Source: Chryseobacterium phocaeense (lineage in GTDB: Bacteria > Bacteroidota > Bacteroidia > Flavobacteriales > Weeksellaceae). Taken from it: 64,000 nt of DNA. The stretch lies in the NCBI RefSeq assembly GCF_900169075.1, contig NZ_LT827015.1, positions 1,736,001 through 1,800,000 on the forward strand. Reading direction: 5' to 3'. Positions 44,028 to 53,490 of the stretch are shown in pieces. The position numbers and the translations under genes are program-made. The notes under the pieces are model-generated. The model did no database searches. It saw nothing but the letters and a program-made list of their open reading frames with translations, and was not told where the DNA came from. Within the stretch, counting starts at the first letter, position 1, and every line of letters starts with the position of its first letter.

Positions 44028-46232
44028 CTACAGTTTAAATTCCAGTTTCACATTGAAGAAACGTCCTGTAAGACGTACCGGAACCGGATACATTACATTT
44101 GAATTGTAGTCCGTGATCCACTGATTGGCCACGGTATTGTTGATGTTGAAGGCATTGAAAACCTGAACCCCTAGGGTAAGTTCTTCAAAATTGCCCCAGA
44201 ATCCGTAACGTTTTTTCTTGTCTTTGGAATCGATGAATACTTTTGAAAGTCCTAAATCCACTCTTTTATAAGCCGGCAATGTTCTCTGATACTGATAAGG
44301 ATCTGTAAAAACAGGGGCTCCGTTCGGAAGTCCCATAGCATATACCAACGTAAGGTTTACACGCATGGATGGGAATTTAGGCATATAATCCTGGTAGAAC
44401 ATCGCAAACCTGAATCTCTGATCCGTTGGCCTTGGAATATCTCCTCTACCATCAATATTTTCATATACCCTTGCATAACTTGCAGACAACCATGAATCTA
44501 CTCCGGGCACAAATTCCCCGAATAATCTCGTATCAATTCCGTACGCATATCCTGAAGCATTATTTTTACCGGAATAACGGATTCTTACATTGTCCATATA
44601 ATACGGAATCAAATCATCCATTTTCTTGTAATAAGCCTCTGTAGTCAGCTTGAACGGTCTGTCATACATATAAAATTCGTAGTCGTTACTAAGAATCAGC
44701 TGCATGGAGCGCTGGGATTTTATATTGGTATTAAAGTTTCCGTCCAGGTCTTTGATCTCTTTATAGAAAGGAGCCTGATAATAGATCCCTCCCGAAAGTT
44801 TAAAGAGCATATCCGTATCCCAGTCAGGCTTTATCGCAAACTGGAATCTTGGTGAAAATATCGTTTCTTTGTTAAAGCTCCAGTTGGAAACCCTGGCTCC
44901 TACATTGAAAAGTACTTTGCTTGCTCCCCAGTATAATTTCTGTGAATACTGTCCGTAAGCCGACAGTCTCGAAGGCTCTATTTTATTTTTTCCTGCAATC
45001 TGATAGAACAGCTCCAGGTCTCCTGACATTCCCGTTCTCGGGTCATCAATAGGACGTGGAATACTGTAGCCTGCATTATCTACCAGCTTCCATTCATTGG
45101 TATTGTCATTCAGATTTTCTTTTTCATATTTTACCCCTACTTCAATATCCGTATTTACGTTAGGAGAAAACTTAGCCCTGAACTGTGTTCCGTAGGTTCT
45201 TACAAACAGGTCGTTTCTGGCATGCTCTATCTGGCCGCCTCCGTCAAAGGAAGGGTTTGGAGCTTGTGTTACCGGATCAAAAGTCTGGATTTCGTAGCCG
45301 GACGCGATGGAATAGTATTCTTTTTCCCTGTTCTGATAGGCAAAACTGTCCAAGGTAAATTTCCACTGATCAGAGGGCTTAAAGTTCAGGGAAACGGTTC
45401 CCATCATATTTTTGTACATATCCTGTTCCCGGCCACCATAATTAATATTTACGGTAATAGGCTGATTAAGGCTTCCAAACGTTACGCTTTTCGCTTTAGG
45501 AATCATTTCGTAATCATTCTTGGAGTAATATCCAATGAACGACATTGAGAATTTCTCGCTGAAATGGTAGTTGATATACGACTGGAAATCCCAGTAGGTA
45601 GGGTTAAAATCGGTGTCCTCGTTCAGGGTATTCAGTACCAGATTGGTATTCCTGTATCGCCCTGAAAATAAAGCGGTCAGTTTTTTATTTTTTGACGCCA
45701 GACCGGCCGTTAATCTTCCGCCAATTAAACTGGCCTCCCCTGAAAGTTCAAATTTTTCAGGTTCACGGTAGTAAATATTAAGAGCTGACGACATTTTATC
45801 GCCATATTTCGGCTCAAAACCACCTGCAGAGAAGTTTACCGCAGCCACCATATCCGGATTGATGATACTCATCCCCTCCTGCTGTGAATTTCTGATCAGG
45901 AAAGGTCTGTAAATCTCAATATCATTGATGTAGATCAGGTTTTCGTCATAGTTTCCGCCACGTACCATATATTGGGAAGATAGCTCCGTATTGGAGTTTA
46001 CGGAAGGAAGGGTTTTAAGTAGTCCTTCAATTCCTCCGCCTACAGTTGCAATTCCTTTAGCATCTTTTGCTGAAATTTTTACGTTGGTAAGGTCGCTGGT
46101 TCTCCCGGTTACTTTTTTCTGGAAAACTACTTCCTCAATGTCGGTTACTCTTGCCGTTGTATCTTTTTTTCTGTTTTGAGAGAAAATCAGCACGGGAACC
46201 ATAAGGCTTAGTGGTAAAACTAGTTTTTTCAA
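44028..46232 (-). CDS. TonB-dependent outer-membrane receptor
   Basis: A 734-residue receptor (signal MKKLVLPLSLMVPVLIFS). A TonB-box-like segment (TDIEEVVFQKK) leads into a plug domain with GGIEGLLKTLPSVNSNTELSS, YMVRGGNYDENLIYINDIEIY and GGFEPKYGDKMSSALNIYY. A 22-strand-type barrel follows, ending with TGRFFNVKLEFKL. There is no N-terminal carboxypeptidase-like domain, unlike most SusC-type receptors. The substrate is unknown; the neighbouring copper operon starts 183 bases away but has its own promoter. It lies 44 bases behind kdsA. Confidence 0.93.
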   Translation of the reverse strand: MKKLVLPLSLMVPVLIFSQNRKKDTTARVTDIEEVVFQKKVTGRTSDLTNVKISAKDAKGIATVGGGIEGLLKTLPSVNSNTELSSQYMVRGGNYDENLIYINDIEIYRPFLIRNSQQEGMSIINPDMVAAVNFSAGGFEPKYGDKMSSALNIYYREPEKFELSGEASLIGGRLTAGLASKNKKLTALFSGRYRNTNLVLNTLNEDTDFNPTYWDFQSYINYHFSEKFSMSFIGYYSKNDYEMIPKAKSVTFGSLNQPITVNINYGGREQDMYKNMMGTVSLNFKPSDQWKFTLDSFAYQNREKEYYSIASGYEIQTFDPVTQAPNPSFDGGGQIEHARNDLFVRTYGTQFRAKFSPNVNTDIEVGVKYEKENLNDNTNEWKLVDNAGYSIPRPIDDPRTGMSGDLELFYQIAGKNKIEPSRLSAYGQYSQKLYWGASKVLFNVGARVSNWSFNKETIFSPRFQFAIKPDWDTDMLFKLSGGIYYQAPFYKEIKDLDGNFNTNIKSQRSMQLILSNDYEFYMYDRPFKLTTEAYYKKMDDLIPYYMDNVRIRYSGKNNASGYAYGIDTRLFGEFVPGVDSWLSASYARVYENIDGRGDIPRPTDQRFRFAMFYQDYMPKFPSMRVNLTLVYAMGLPNGAPVFTDPYQYQRTLPAYKRVDLGLSKVFIDSKDKKKRYGFWGNFEELTLGVQVFNAFNINNTVANQWITDYNSNVMYPVPVRLTGRFFNVKLEFKL

Positions 46233-46276
46233 ACGAAATATTTTAAGAATTTCTAAAAATAGGGATTTTTTGACAA

Positions 46277-47086
46277 TTACAAAATGGATTCTCTGATTCT
46301 TGTTAATTTCTGTAACAAATCTTCCAGTAAATCTAGTCTTAGCATGTTCGCACCATCTGATAAAGCCGTTTCCGGTGTAGGATGGGTTTCAATAAAAATT
46401 CCATCCGCCCCTACTGCAATTCCTGCTTTAGCCACCGTTTCAATAAGGTCTGGCCTTCCGCCTGTAACCCCTGAACTCTGGTTAGGCTGCTGTAAAGAAT
46501 GGGTAACATCCAGAATAACCGGTGCATACTCCCTCATGGTAGGAATACCCCTGTAATCCACAATAAGATCCGTATATCCGAATGAATTTCCTCTTTCAAT
46601 AATAGCCACTTTCTGGTTGTGGGAATCTGTAATCTTCTGCACTGCAAATTTCATGGATTCCGGAGAAAGGAACTGTCCTTTTTTCAGGGTTACACATTTC
46701 CCGGTTTCTGCCGCAGCCACCAAAAGATCGGTCTGACGTACCAGAAAAGCTGGGATCTGCAGTACATCCACATATTGCGCAGCCAAGGCAGCATGCTCAT
46801 TTTCATGAATATCCGTAGTGGTAGGAATATTAAAGGTTTCCCCTACTTTTTTAAGGATTTCAAGGGATTTTTCTTCACCGATGGTGGTAAAAGAATCTAC
46901 CCGGCTTCTGTTCGCTTTTTTAAAGCTTCCTTTGAAAATATAGGGAATATTGTATTTGTCGGTCAGGCTGATTACCTTTTCTGCAATTCTCAATGCCATG
47001 TCTTCGCCTTCAATGATGCATGGGCCGGCAATAAGGAAAAAGTTTTTTGAATCTTTGTGATGAATATTATCTAAATACTGGATCAT
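46277..47086 (-). CDS. kdsA: 3-deoxy-8-phosphooctulonate (KDO8P) synthase
   Basis: A 269-residue enzyme that joins phosphoenolpyruvate and arabinose-5-phosphate to make KDO8P for lipopolysaccharide. Motifs are LIAGPCIIEGEDMALRIAE, YIFKGSFKKANRSRVDSF, LVAAAETGKCVTLKKGQFLSPE, ERGNSFGYTDLIVDYRG and DVTHSLQQPN. The start region contains a weak minus-strand -7 element (TATTTTTA, 47119 to 47112). Eighteen TTAGGGA repeats begin about 75 bases upstream of the ATG. A TonB receptor gene follows. Confidence 0.96.
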   Translation of the reverse strand: MIQYLDNIHHKDSKNFFLIAGPCIIEGEDMALRIAEKVISLTDKYNIPYIFKGSFKKANRSRVDSFTTIGEEKSLEILKKVGETFNIPTTTDIHENEHAALAAQYVDVLQIPAFLVRQTDLLVAAAETGKCVTLKKGQFLSPESMKFAVQKITDSHNQKVAIIERGNSFGYTDLIVDYRGIPTMREYAPVILDVTHSLQQPNQSSGVTGGRPDLIETVAKAGIAVGADGIFIETHPTPETALSDGANMLRLDLLEDLLQKLTRIRESIL

Positions 47087-47160
47087 TTTTATTTGAATTA
47101 AAAAAGTTCAGTAAAAATACTTATAAAGTTTCAGAATCGGAAATTATTTGAGGGTAGAGT

Positions 47161-47286
47161 TTAGGGATTAGGGATTAGGGATTAGGGATTAGGGATTAGG
47201 GATTAGGGATTAGGGATTAGGGATTAGGGATTAGGGATTAGGGATTAGGGATTAGGGATTAGGGATTAGGGATTAGGGATTAGGGA
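47161..47286. repeat. Tandem array of 18 perfect TTAGGGA heptamers
   Basis: Exactly 126 bases contain TTAGGGA repeated 18 times without a change. Each unit carries one GGG run, so the plus strand has 18 G-triplets in register, a potential G-quadruplex tract. It lies between the kdsA promoter region and the DUF1697 gene. Confidence 0.97.
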
Positions 47287-47529
47287 AAATAAAAGCGTTT
47301 TTAGAAATATCAAAAGAAAAATTAAAAATTTCTGTGAAAAATATTATATGGAATCATCTGTGCTTATCTGTGAAAATCAGTGGTTAAAAAATAATTCACG
47401 CAGATTTCGCGGATTACGCAGATTTTATTTTTTTATTTAAATCATATAACAAACTGTAAAAAATGATATCGCAATTAATTACATGCGTCATCTGCAAAAT
47501 CTGCTCAATCAGCGAGAGATTATTTATAT
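47287..47529. repeat. Intergenic stretch with dispersed AATCTGC-type repeats
   Basis: No gene. Two copies of the dispersed repeat are seen: CACGCAGATTTCGCGGATTA at about 47398-47417, and CATCTGCAAAATCTGCTCAA continuing to GCGAGAGATT at 47490-47521. Confidence 0.65.
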
Positions 47530-48060
47530 TTATCCGTTCATTTTTTTCAGGATCTTCTCAAAAGTATTGATATTACGGCTGGTGAACTGATCTTTAAGGC
47601 TCTTTTTTCCAAGGACCTTTCCAAAAGAAGAATCCAGGGTATTTCCTTTCGGGACCTGCCAGTAAAACAAATCTTCCACAATTTGTGCTTTTTCGCTTTC
47701 AGCTTTGGAAGCAGCCTCAAATTCTGCCATTAAAACTTTCTCCACTCCGGGATTTCCAACAAAGCCATAAATATGCAGCTCTTCATTTTTTTCAAAAGGA
47801 ATGCTGTTCCAGAAGACTTTTATTTCCTCTTCGGGTTTTACGAACAGAAATGCATCATAAGAAAAATGTTCAGACATCGCCTTTTCTAAAATATTTTTCA
47901 AGTCTTCCGCCTTTTTATCAGAAGAGAAAACAATATTTCCTGAAGCGAGTACAGAACTCACCTCCTGCATTCCGGCGTCTTTAAAAACCTGGCATACCTC
48001 GGCCATTTTCATATTGGTTCCTTTTACGTTGACGCCGCGGAGAAAAGCACAGTATTTCAT
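47530..48060 (-). CDS. DUF1697-family protein
   Basis: A 176-residue protein with the standard DUF1697 opening MKYCAFLRGVNVKGTNMKMA, then VSSVLASGNIVFSS, FLFVKPEEE and a C-terminal LKDQFTSRNINTFEKILKKM. The family is widespread and of unknown function. Degenerate copies of the heptamer word AGGGATTAGG lie directly upstream (48065-48100) and the perfect array lies downstream. Confidence 0.92.
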   Translation of the reverse strand: MKYCAFLRGVNVKGTNMKMAEVCQVFKDAGMQEVSSVLASGNIVFSSDKKAEDLKNILEKAMSEHFSYDAFLFVKPEEEIKVFWNSIPFEKNEELHIYGFVGNPGVEKVLMAEFEAASKAESEKAQIVEDLFYWQVPKGNTLDSSFGKVLGKKSLKDQFTSRNINTFEKILKKMNG

Positions 48061-48202
48061 TTTTTAGGGATTAGGTTATAGGGATTAGGTTGCAGGGAAT
48101 AGAGTTAGAGAGTTAGAGAGCTTTAGAGTAAGAGTGCTTTAAAGCACGGGCATCTTAATCTCGTAATTTCTAAATCTTTTAATTTTTTAATCTTTTAATC
48201 TT
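48061..48202. repeat. Degenerate heptamer words and a palindrome
   Basis: AGGGATTAGG recurs twice at about 48066-48090, followed by GAGTTAGAGAGTTAGAGAG. A perfect 14-base palindrome GTGCTTTAAAGCAC lies at 48134-48147. No gene. Confidence 0.6.
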
Positions 48203-49690
48203 TCAATCAATTCTAATATACAAGTTGTAATCCGTTCCGGATGGCTTGAAGCGATAGATCTTTTCCAGAACAGGATTGTCGCTTTTCAGGTTGTCTTTGA
48301 TCCTGAATTCCTTCATCAGTTTATAATGGGTCTGATAATACAGAGCATCTTTACCCTGAAATAAATTTTTGTAGGAAAGAAGATACTTGGGTTTTCTGTT
48401 TTTTACGGTATTGATCCAGTAATTCGCTTTATCTTTTTTTATTTCTGTCTGAATCTGTTTGTCTACCAGCCCTACTTCATCAATGGTTTTTAATCCTGAA
48501 AAATAAGGGATGTAGCCAGCCGGTTCCAGAAGGATCCACTGCTTTTTATCTTTTTCGAAAGCATCAAGAAACACACCGATTCCTCTTCGGTAATTCCATT
48601 CTCCGTTTCCTGTTGCGATGGAATGTACAGTCTGGAAAGCCAGCATCGGAACAATATAAAATACGACCAATAAAGACAGCCACAGCTTTCTTTTTTCTTT
48701 CTGCTCCAATACGAAAATAAGGACGGGAACGAATAGCAGCAGCTGCGGCACCCAGTAATACCAGTCGAATAAGCTTTTCTGGGAAATAAAAATAATCTGT
48801 TTTACCCAACCGAAAATAAAGATCATCCACAGGAAATAATTCCTCTTTTCTCTCTGACGTACCAGATAAATGAAGCATAAAAGTTCAAAAATCAGGATAA
48901 TAAGGGTCACCGGATTGAAGTTTCCGGGAAGTTTAAGCATTCCCCAGTAATTCCCGAAGCTGACCAGAAAATAATTGAGGTTCTGTGCAAAAGTGAAATC
49001 ATGTTCATAGAGAAGTTTCTTGGCAACAATTGTGTTATTCACCAGTTCCCCGAAGTACAGCCAGTTGAAAGAAAGGACGGATACAATTCCCAAAATTCCT
49101 CCAAAAATATAGTTCCATCTGATCTTCTTGTTCCAGAAAATATCGACAAGAAATACAATTCCCAGGAAAATAACGGTATCAATTCTTGTAAACATGATCA
49201 GGGCAGGCAGAAAAATCAAAGCCCACTTTTTATTTTTGTTGAAGCCATAGTAGAGCAAAGCCATTTCCAGGAAGAAAAGAATTCCATACTCCATTCCGAG
49301 GATAGATATCTTGATGGAAGGCGGCAATATTCCGATCAGAAATATAAAAATAGCCTTATGCCATGGGTTTTTAAGCGTTAAATGGGCCAGAAGCAGTGTT
49401 CCTATTGTAAAAAGAACAGAATTAAAGACCAGCAGGGGTTCGATAAAATATTCTTTCCCGAAAATCAGATTGAAAAGATAGGATACAAAAACATATAAAT
49501 GGGTTGTGGAAGCAGAAACTTTGGTAGCTCCGTTAAATCCTATGACTCCGTAGTCCAGCAGATTCTGGGCTACCCTCCAGGTGATGAACGCATCTTCCTG
49601 GATGTAATGAGTCAGTAAAAAAAGAAGTTTAAAAACAACCGTAAAAACCACGGCATAGATCGGAAGCCTGTTATTTTTATTCTTAGCCAT
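48203..49690 (-). CDS. Multi-pass GT-C-type glycosyltransferase-like membrane protein
   Basis: The ATG at 49690 gives 495 residues. About ten to twelve membrane helices fill residues 10-365. The first loop contains HYIQEDAFITWRVAQNLLDYG, with an acidic D/E pair just after helix 1, the place of the GT-C catalytic motif. The soluble C-terminal part (about 370-495) reads FEKDKKQWILLEPAGYIPYF. It probably moves a sugar from a polyprenyl phosphate to a protein or glycan. A full promoter (49709-49738) and a terminator before it show that it is a separate transcript from the GT117 gene next to it. Confidence 0.75.
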   Translation of the reverse strand: MAKNKNNRLPIYAVVFTVVFKLLFLLTHYIQEDAFITWRVAQNLLDYGVIGFNGATKVSASTTHLYVFVSYLFNLIFGKEYFIEPLLVFNSVLFTIGTLLLAHLTLKNPWHKAIFIFLIGILPPSIKISILGMEYGILFFLEMALLYYGFNKNKKWALIFLPALIMFTRIDTVIFLGIVFLVDIFWNKKIRWNYIFGGILGIVSVLSFNWLYFGELVNNTIVAKKLLYEHDFTFAQNLNYFLVSFGNYWGMLKLPGNFNPVTLIILIFELLCFIYLVRQREKRNYFLWMIFIFGWVKQIIFISQKSLFDWYYWVPQLLLFVPVLIFVLEQKEKRKLWLSLLVVFYIVPMLAFQTVHSIATGNGEWNYRRGIGVFLDAFEKDKKQWILLEPAGYIPYFSGLKTIDEVGLVDKQIQTEIKKDKANYWINTVKNRKPKYLLSYKNLFQGKDALYYQTHYKLMKEFRIKDNLKSDNPVLEKIYRFKPSGTDYNLYIRID

Positions 49691-49708
49691 CACGCATTTT
49701 TAGTTTCA

Positions 49709-49738
49709 CAAATATAATCTTAAAATCAGGAATCCCAA
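49709..49738 (-). promoter_or_regulatory. Promoter of the GT-C-like gene
   Basis: On the minus strand, TTG (49738-49736), 19-base spacer, TATATTTG (49716-49709); 18 bases before the ATG. Confidence 0.65.
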
Positions 49739-49746
49739 TAACAAAA

Positions 49747-49772
49747 AAAACGGAACCGAAGTTCCGTTTTTT
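49747..49772 (-). terminator. Terminator of the GT117 gene
   Basis: AAAACGGAAC (49747-49756), CGAA loop, GTTCCGTTTT (49761-49770); A-run on the left is the minus-strand U-tract. Confidence 0.9.
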
Positions 49773-49782
49773 ATAAGCTGTA

Positions 49783-52700
49783 TTATTGTGTTACTTTAAT
49801 AATGGCTGTGGTGATCTGATTTTCTTTTTCTTTCGAATAAGTAGAATCATAAGGTTCCATCACATCAAATAAATACTGGTAGAATGGCGTGATCTTCTGT
49901 ACGTTTTCAGATTCATCCCTTGCTTTTTCTTTACCCATCTGCTGAAGATCCTTAATAAAAGTATTGAATTTTTTATCAATCGGCTCAATGGATTTCACCA
50001 GGTAGCTGTAGGCTTTTTCATTCTGACCCAATTTATTATAAGCATCGGTCACGGCTGCTACCACAAGAGAATATTCCATAGGTTTCGCTCTCATCTGTCT
50101 TTTTGCAAAATTCTGGTCTGCCGGAGCAAGGCTTAAATAATAATCATATTCTTCAAAAATTCCTTTTTTCAGGATTTCTGCAAGCTGAAGACCTTTTTTC
50201 TCCTGTCCGGCTATAATGTATCCCGTAACCATAGCACTTAATGAACGTGGATCATTAAATTTCTGCGCAGGAATTTCTTTGGATGCAAGATCAAGCAGTT
50301 CTACCGCTTTAGCTTTCTGTCCGCTTAATGCCAGTGCCGAAGCCGCTCTGCTGGCTGACATTCTGTAACTCATGATATTGGAAGTAGCGGTTTCATCAAA
50401 GTGGGTGTTTAAATCTTTAAAATTACCCCATCTGAAGTTTTTCACTACATTGTATAAAGAATTGGTATCTACTCTACCCATATCTCCGTCTGCATTCTCA
50501 GCAGTGTGAATAGGAACCAGTCTGTAGCTGAATCCGTCGAACTGAAGGTATTCATTCAGGTAGAAAATATTTTCGCTGTCGTAGATCCCTCCTGATGAGA
50601 AGTTGATAGGACGCTTCCAGTCGAAATTGGCAAGCATATCCAGCATGATCAGGTTGTTTTTATATAAAGTGTTCCCTTTGTAAGTGATCATAATCTGGTT
50701 CACTACGTTTGGAAGGTCTGCCTGGGTAATGATTCCTGCTTTTAAAGCATTTTCCTTATTTACCGGAAGGATAAATTTGTTCACCGGAAGAATATTATAT
50801 TTTTCATATTTCTCTTCCCCGAAATACATCTTTAAAAGTTCATCTTTTTCAGGAGATTTAAATTTAATGAAATCTACCGCCTCTTTCAATGTTAAAGAAT
50901 CCTGTGTAAGGTATTTTCTGAAAGCCCCGAACTGTGTATCCGGAACGCCCTGCTCTTTCAGCATTGAGAAAACACCTTCCCAATCTTCTTTTTTCATCAT
51001 ATAGATCTGGTCATTCACACCGTCTCTGTAGTCTTCATGCGTTAATTCACTTGGAATTCCTGCTGCGTTGTAAGTTTTTCTTTTGATCTGGTCTAAGTTC
51101 CATGGAGTGGAAGCAAGCGTGAAGTTCACCACTTTCACATCATCTCTGAATCTTTCCGTCTCCTGGATAGCCCACACCGGATAGGTATCATTATCTCCGT
51201 AAACGAACAGGATATCGTTCTTCGGAAGTGATTTTAATACGGAATATGCATAGTCATAAGCGGTATACCTGTTGCTTCTGTCATGTACATTATAGTTCTG
51301 GAGGCCCATCATAAACGGTACTCCTAATAAAACAACTCCCAGAGCAATATTGGCTCCGTTCGATTTAACTTTAGACTGAATAAACCATAAAATAGCTCCG
51401 GCTCCAAGACCGATCCAGATGGCAAAAGCATAGAATGAGCCTACCATCGCATAATCCCTTTCTCTTGGTTCAAAAGGTTTTACTCCGGTATAGAAAATAA
51501 TCCCCACACTGGTTAAAACAAATAGAGAAAGTAAAGCATAGAATCTTCCAAAATCCCTGTTTAACTGGAAAAAGAATCCGATTAATCCTAAGATCAATGG
51601 TAAGAAAAAGAATTTTACGGTGCTTTCATTCTGGAATTTCGCAGGCATCTTTTCCTGGTTTCCAAGTAATGCGTTGTCAATAAAAGAAATCCCGGAGATC
51701 CAGTTTCCTTTAGTGTTTTCCATGTTTCCTTCGAGGTCATTTTGTCTTCCCACGAAATTCCACATCAGGTATCTTACAAAATAATACCCGTTCTGGAATG
51801 TGATGAAATAATCCATATTCTGAGCCAGTGAAGGCTTCTGAACATTGATCAGGTTGTAAGGTTTAACCTTTAAATAATCTGCTGCTGTAATGGATTTATC
51901 TTCATATTTTGTTCTCAGTTCATCAAAGATCTGTTTCGCCTGTGGATTATCTGCCACATCTTCATTCCCATAATTAAAGGTAAAATCAGGAGCACCATAC
52001 ATGGAAATATAGTTTGCCATTACGTCTTTGTCTTCATTGAACATCCTCGGCATTAGGCTCACCTGAGATTTGCTGAAGATATAATTGAAACGGTCACCGG
52101 TTTTTCTGTAAGTTCCGGTTTTCTCATCTTTTTCATAGATTTCACCTGTTTTCTGGGTTTTGAAGCTTCCGTCTTCATTCTTTTCAATTCCGTTTGCATC
52201 CAGGAAAGCGGTATAGTTTTGTCCATAGATTGTAGGCCAGTCACCATACTGCTCTCTGTTATAGTAATCCAGCATTCCGATGGCGGTATCCGGATCGTTA
52301 AGGTTCATCGGAGGGTTTGCGTTGGCTCTGATAGGAATTACCATCCAGCATGAGAACCCGATAATCATATAAACTACTGATAATGCAGCAGTCTGATAAA
52401 TATTTTTCTTCGCTTTTCTTGCGTATTTGATCATGAAGAAACAAGCCGCCGTCATTAAAATAAAGGCTGCAATGGTTCCTGAGTGAAAAGGAAGTCCAAG
52501 ACCATTCACAAAGAATATTTCCAGTCTTCCGAACATCGTCATAATCAATGGGAAAATAATTTTAAATACAATGATCAGAATTCCCAGGGTAATGGCATTC
52601 GCCCAGATAAAGTTTTTCCAGGTGAATTTATAATTTCTTGCGTAATAAACCAGACATACCGCCGGAACGGCAAGCATCCCCATCATGTGTACCCCTACAG

Positions 52701-53268
52701 AAAGTCCCAATACAAAGAAAATAAGGATAATCCATCTTTCACTGTCCTTCGCCAGATATTCGTTTTCCCATTTGGTGATCAGCCAGACTAATAAGGCAAT
52801 GAACATAGACGCCATGGAATACACCTCTCCTTCTACTGCTGAAAACCAGAACGTATCCGAGAAGGTAAAACATAATGCGCCCACCGCTCCTGCAAAAAGA
52901 ATTGAGATTTCCTGGTGTTTCGTGATTTCATCAAAATCCTTGTTTAAAAGTCTTCTTACAAAATGAGTGATCGTCCAGAACAGGAATAAAATCGTCAGCG
53001 CACTGAATAATGCAGACATCGCGTTGATCACAATCGAATAGTTTTCGCCTTTTCCTAAAGCAAAAATGGCTGCCACAGCACCCACGATCTGAAATAAGGC
53101 CGCCCCGGGAGCATGCGTTACCTCCAGTTTGACAGCAGAGGAAATGTACTCGCCACAATCCCAGAAACTGAAATTTGGTTCTATGGTCGACAAGTACGTG
53201 AAAAATGCAATGACAAAAATCACCCATCCTAAAACGGTGTTCCATTGCTTAAAAGTCCAATTTTTCAT
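49783..53268 (-). CDS. DUF2723 / GT117-family membrane protein
   Basis: A 1161-residue protein. The N-terminal half is a GT-C-type membrane domain with VIFVIAFFTYLSTIEPNFSFWDCGEYISSAVKLEVTHAPGAALFQIVGAVAA; WDCGEYI carries the conserved acidic motif of DUF2723. Further helices run to about residue 680 with FEPRERDYAMVGSFYAFAIW. The soluble C-terminal half (about 690-1161) has FVYGDNDTYPVWAIQE and ends in helical repeats of TPR-like look. The family is universal in Bacteroidota and is thought to act in protein or surface glycosylation. A second GT-C protein follows under its own promoter. Confidence 0.9.
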   Translation of the reverse strand: MKNWTFKQWNTVLGWVIFVIAFFTYLSTIEPNFSFWDCGEYISSAVKLEVTHAPGAALFQIVGAVAAIFALGKGENYSIVINAMSALFSALTILFLFWTITHFVRRLLNKDFDEITKHQEISILFAGAVGALCFTFSDTFWFSAVEGEVYSMASMFIALLVWLITKWENEYLAKDSERWIILIFFVLGLSVGVHMMGMLAVPAVCLVYYARNYKFTWKNFIWANAITLGILIIVFKIIFPLIMTMFGRLEIFFVNGLGLPFHSGTIAAFILMTAACFFMIKYARKAKKNIYQTAALSVVYMIIGFSCWMVIPIRANANPPMNLNDPDTAIGMLDYYNREQYGDWPTIYGQNYTAFLDANGIEKNEDGSFKTQKTGEIYEKDEKTGTYRKTGDRFNYIFSKSQVSLMPRMFNEDKDVMANYISMYGAPDFTFNYGNEDVADNPQAKQIFDELRTKYEDKSITAADYLKVKPYNLINVQKPSLAQNMDYFITFQNGYYFVRYLMWNFVGRQNDLEGNMENTKGNWISGISFIDNALLGNQEKMPAKFQNESTVKFFFLPLILGLIGFFFQLNRDFGRFYALLSLFVLTSVGIIFYTGVKPFEPRERDYAMVGSFYAFAIWIGLGAGAILWFIQSKVKSNGANIALGVVLLGVPFMMGLQNYNVHDRSNRYTAYDYAYSVLKSLPKNDILFVYGDNDTYPVWAIQETERFRDDVKVVNFTLASTPWNLDQIKRKTYNAAGIPSELTHEDYRDGVNDQIYMMKKEDWEGVFSMLKEQGVPDTQFGAFRKYLTQDSLTLKEAVDFIKFKSPEKDELLKMYFGEEKYEKYNILPVNKFILPVNKENALKAGIITQADLPNVVNQIMITYKGNTLYKNNLIMLDMLANFDWKRPINFSSGGIYDSENIFYLNEYLQFDGFSYRLVPIHTAENADGDMGRVDTNSLYNVVKNFRWGNFKDLNTHFDETATSNIMSYRMSASRAASALALSGQKAKAVELLDLASKEIPAQKFNDPRSLSAMVTGYIIAGQEKKGLQLAEILKKGIFEEYDYYLSLAPADQNFAKRQMRAKPMEYSLVVAAVTDAYNKLGQNEKAYSYLVKSIEPIDKKFNTFIKDLQQMGKEKARDESENVQKITPFYQYLFDVMEPYDSTYSKEKENQITTAIIKVTQ

Positions 53269-53452
53269 AGTATTAAATCAATTATGCGAAAATAAGGCTT
53301 TTATAGCATTCCATGGTGTTTTTAACAAAATTTAAAAAATTTGGCGCAGTATTTGTGATCGTACTTCATCAAAGATTGCAAATCAAAAAATAAATTTTGC
53401 TGAATCGCAGGCTTGATATCAAACAAAAGTTTAGTAATTATTTATTTTTTTG

Positions 53453-53460
53453 TATTTTTG
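53453..53460 (+). promoter_or_regulatory. -7 box before the cysteine-synthase-like gene
   Basis: TATTTTTG is a perfect TAnnTTTG element 30 bases upstream of the ATG at 53491; no TTG at the usual spacing. Confidence 0.5.
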
Positions 53461-53490
53461 CGGTCAGATTTTTATTGAAAATAACAAATA

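Noticed and set aside
47161..47286. Heptamer array as telomere or CRISPR
   Set aside because: The unit resembles telomeric repeats but lies inside the chromosome between genes; no spacers exist, so it is not CRISPR.
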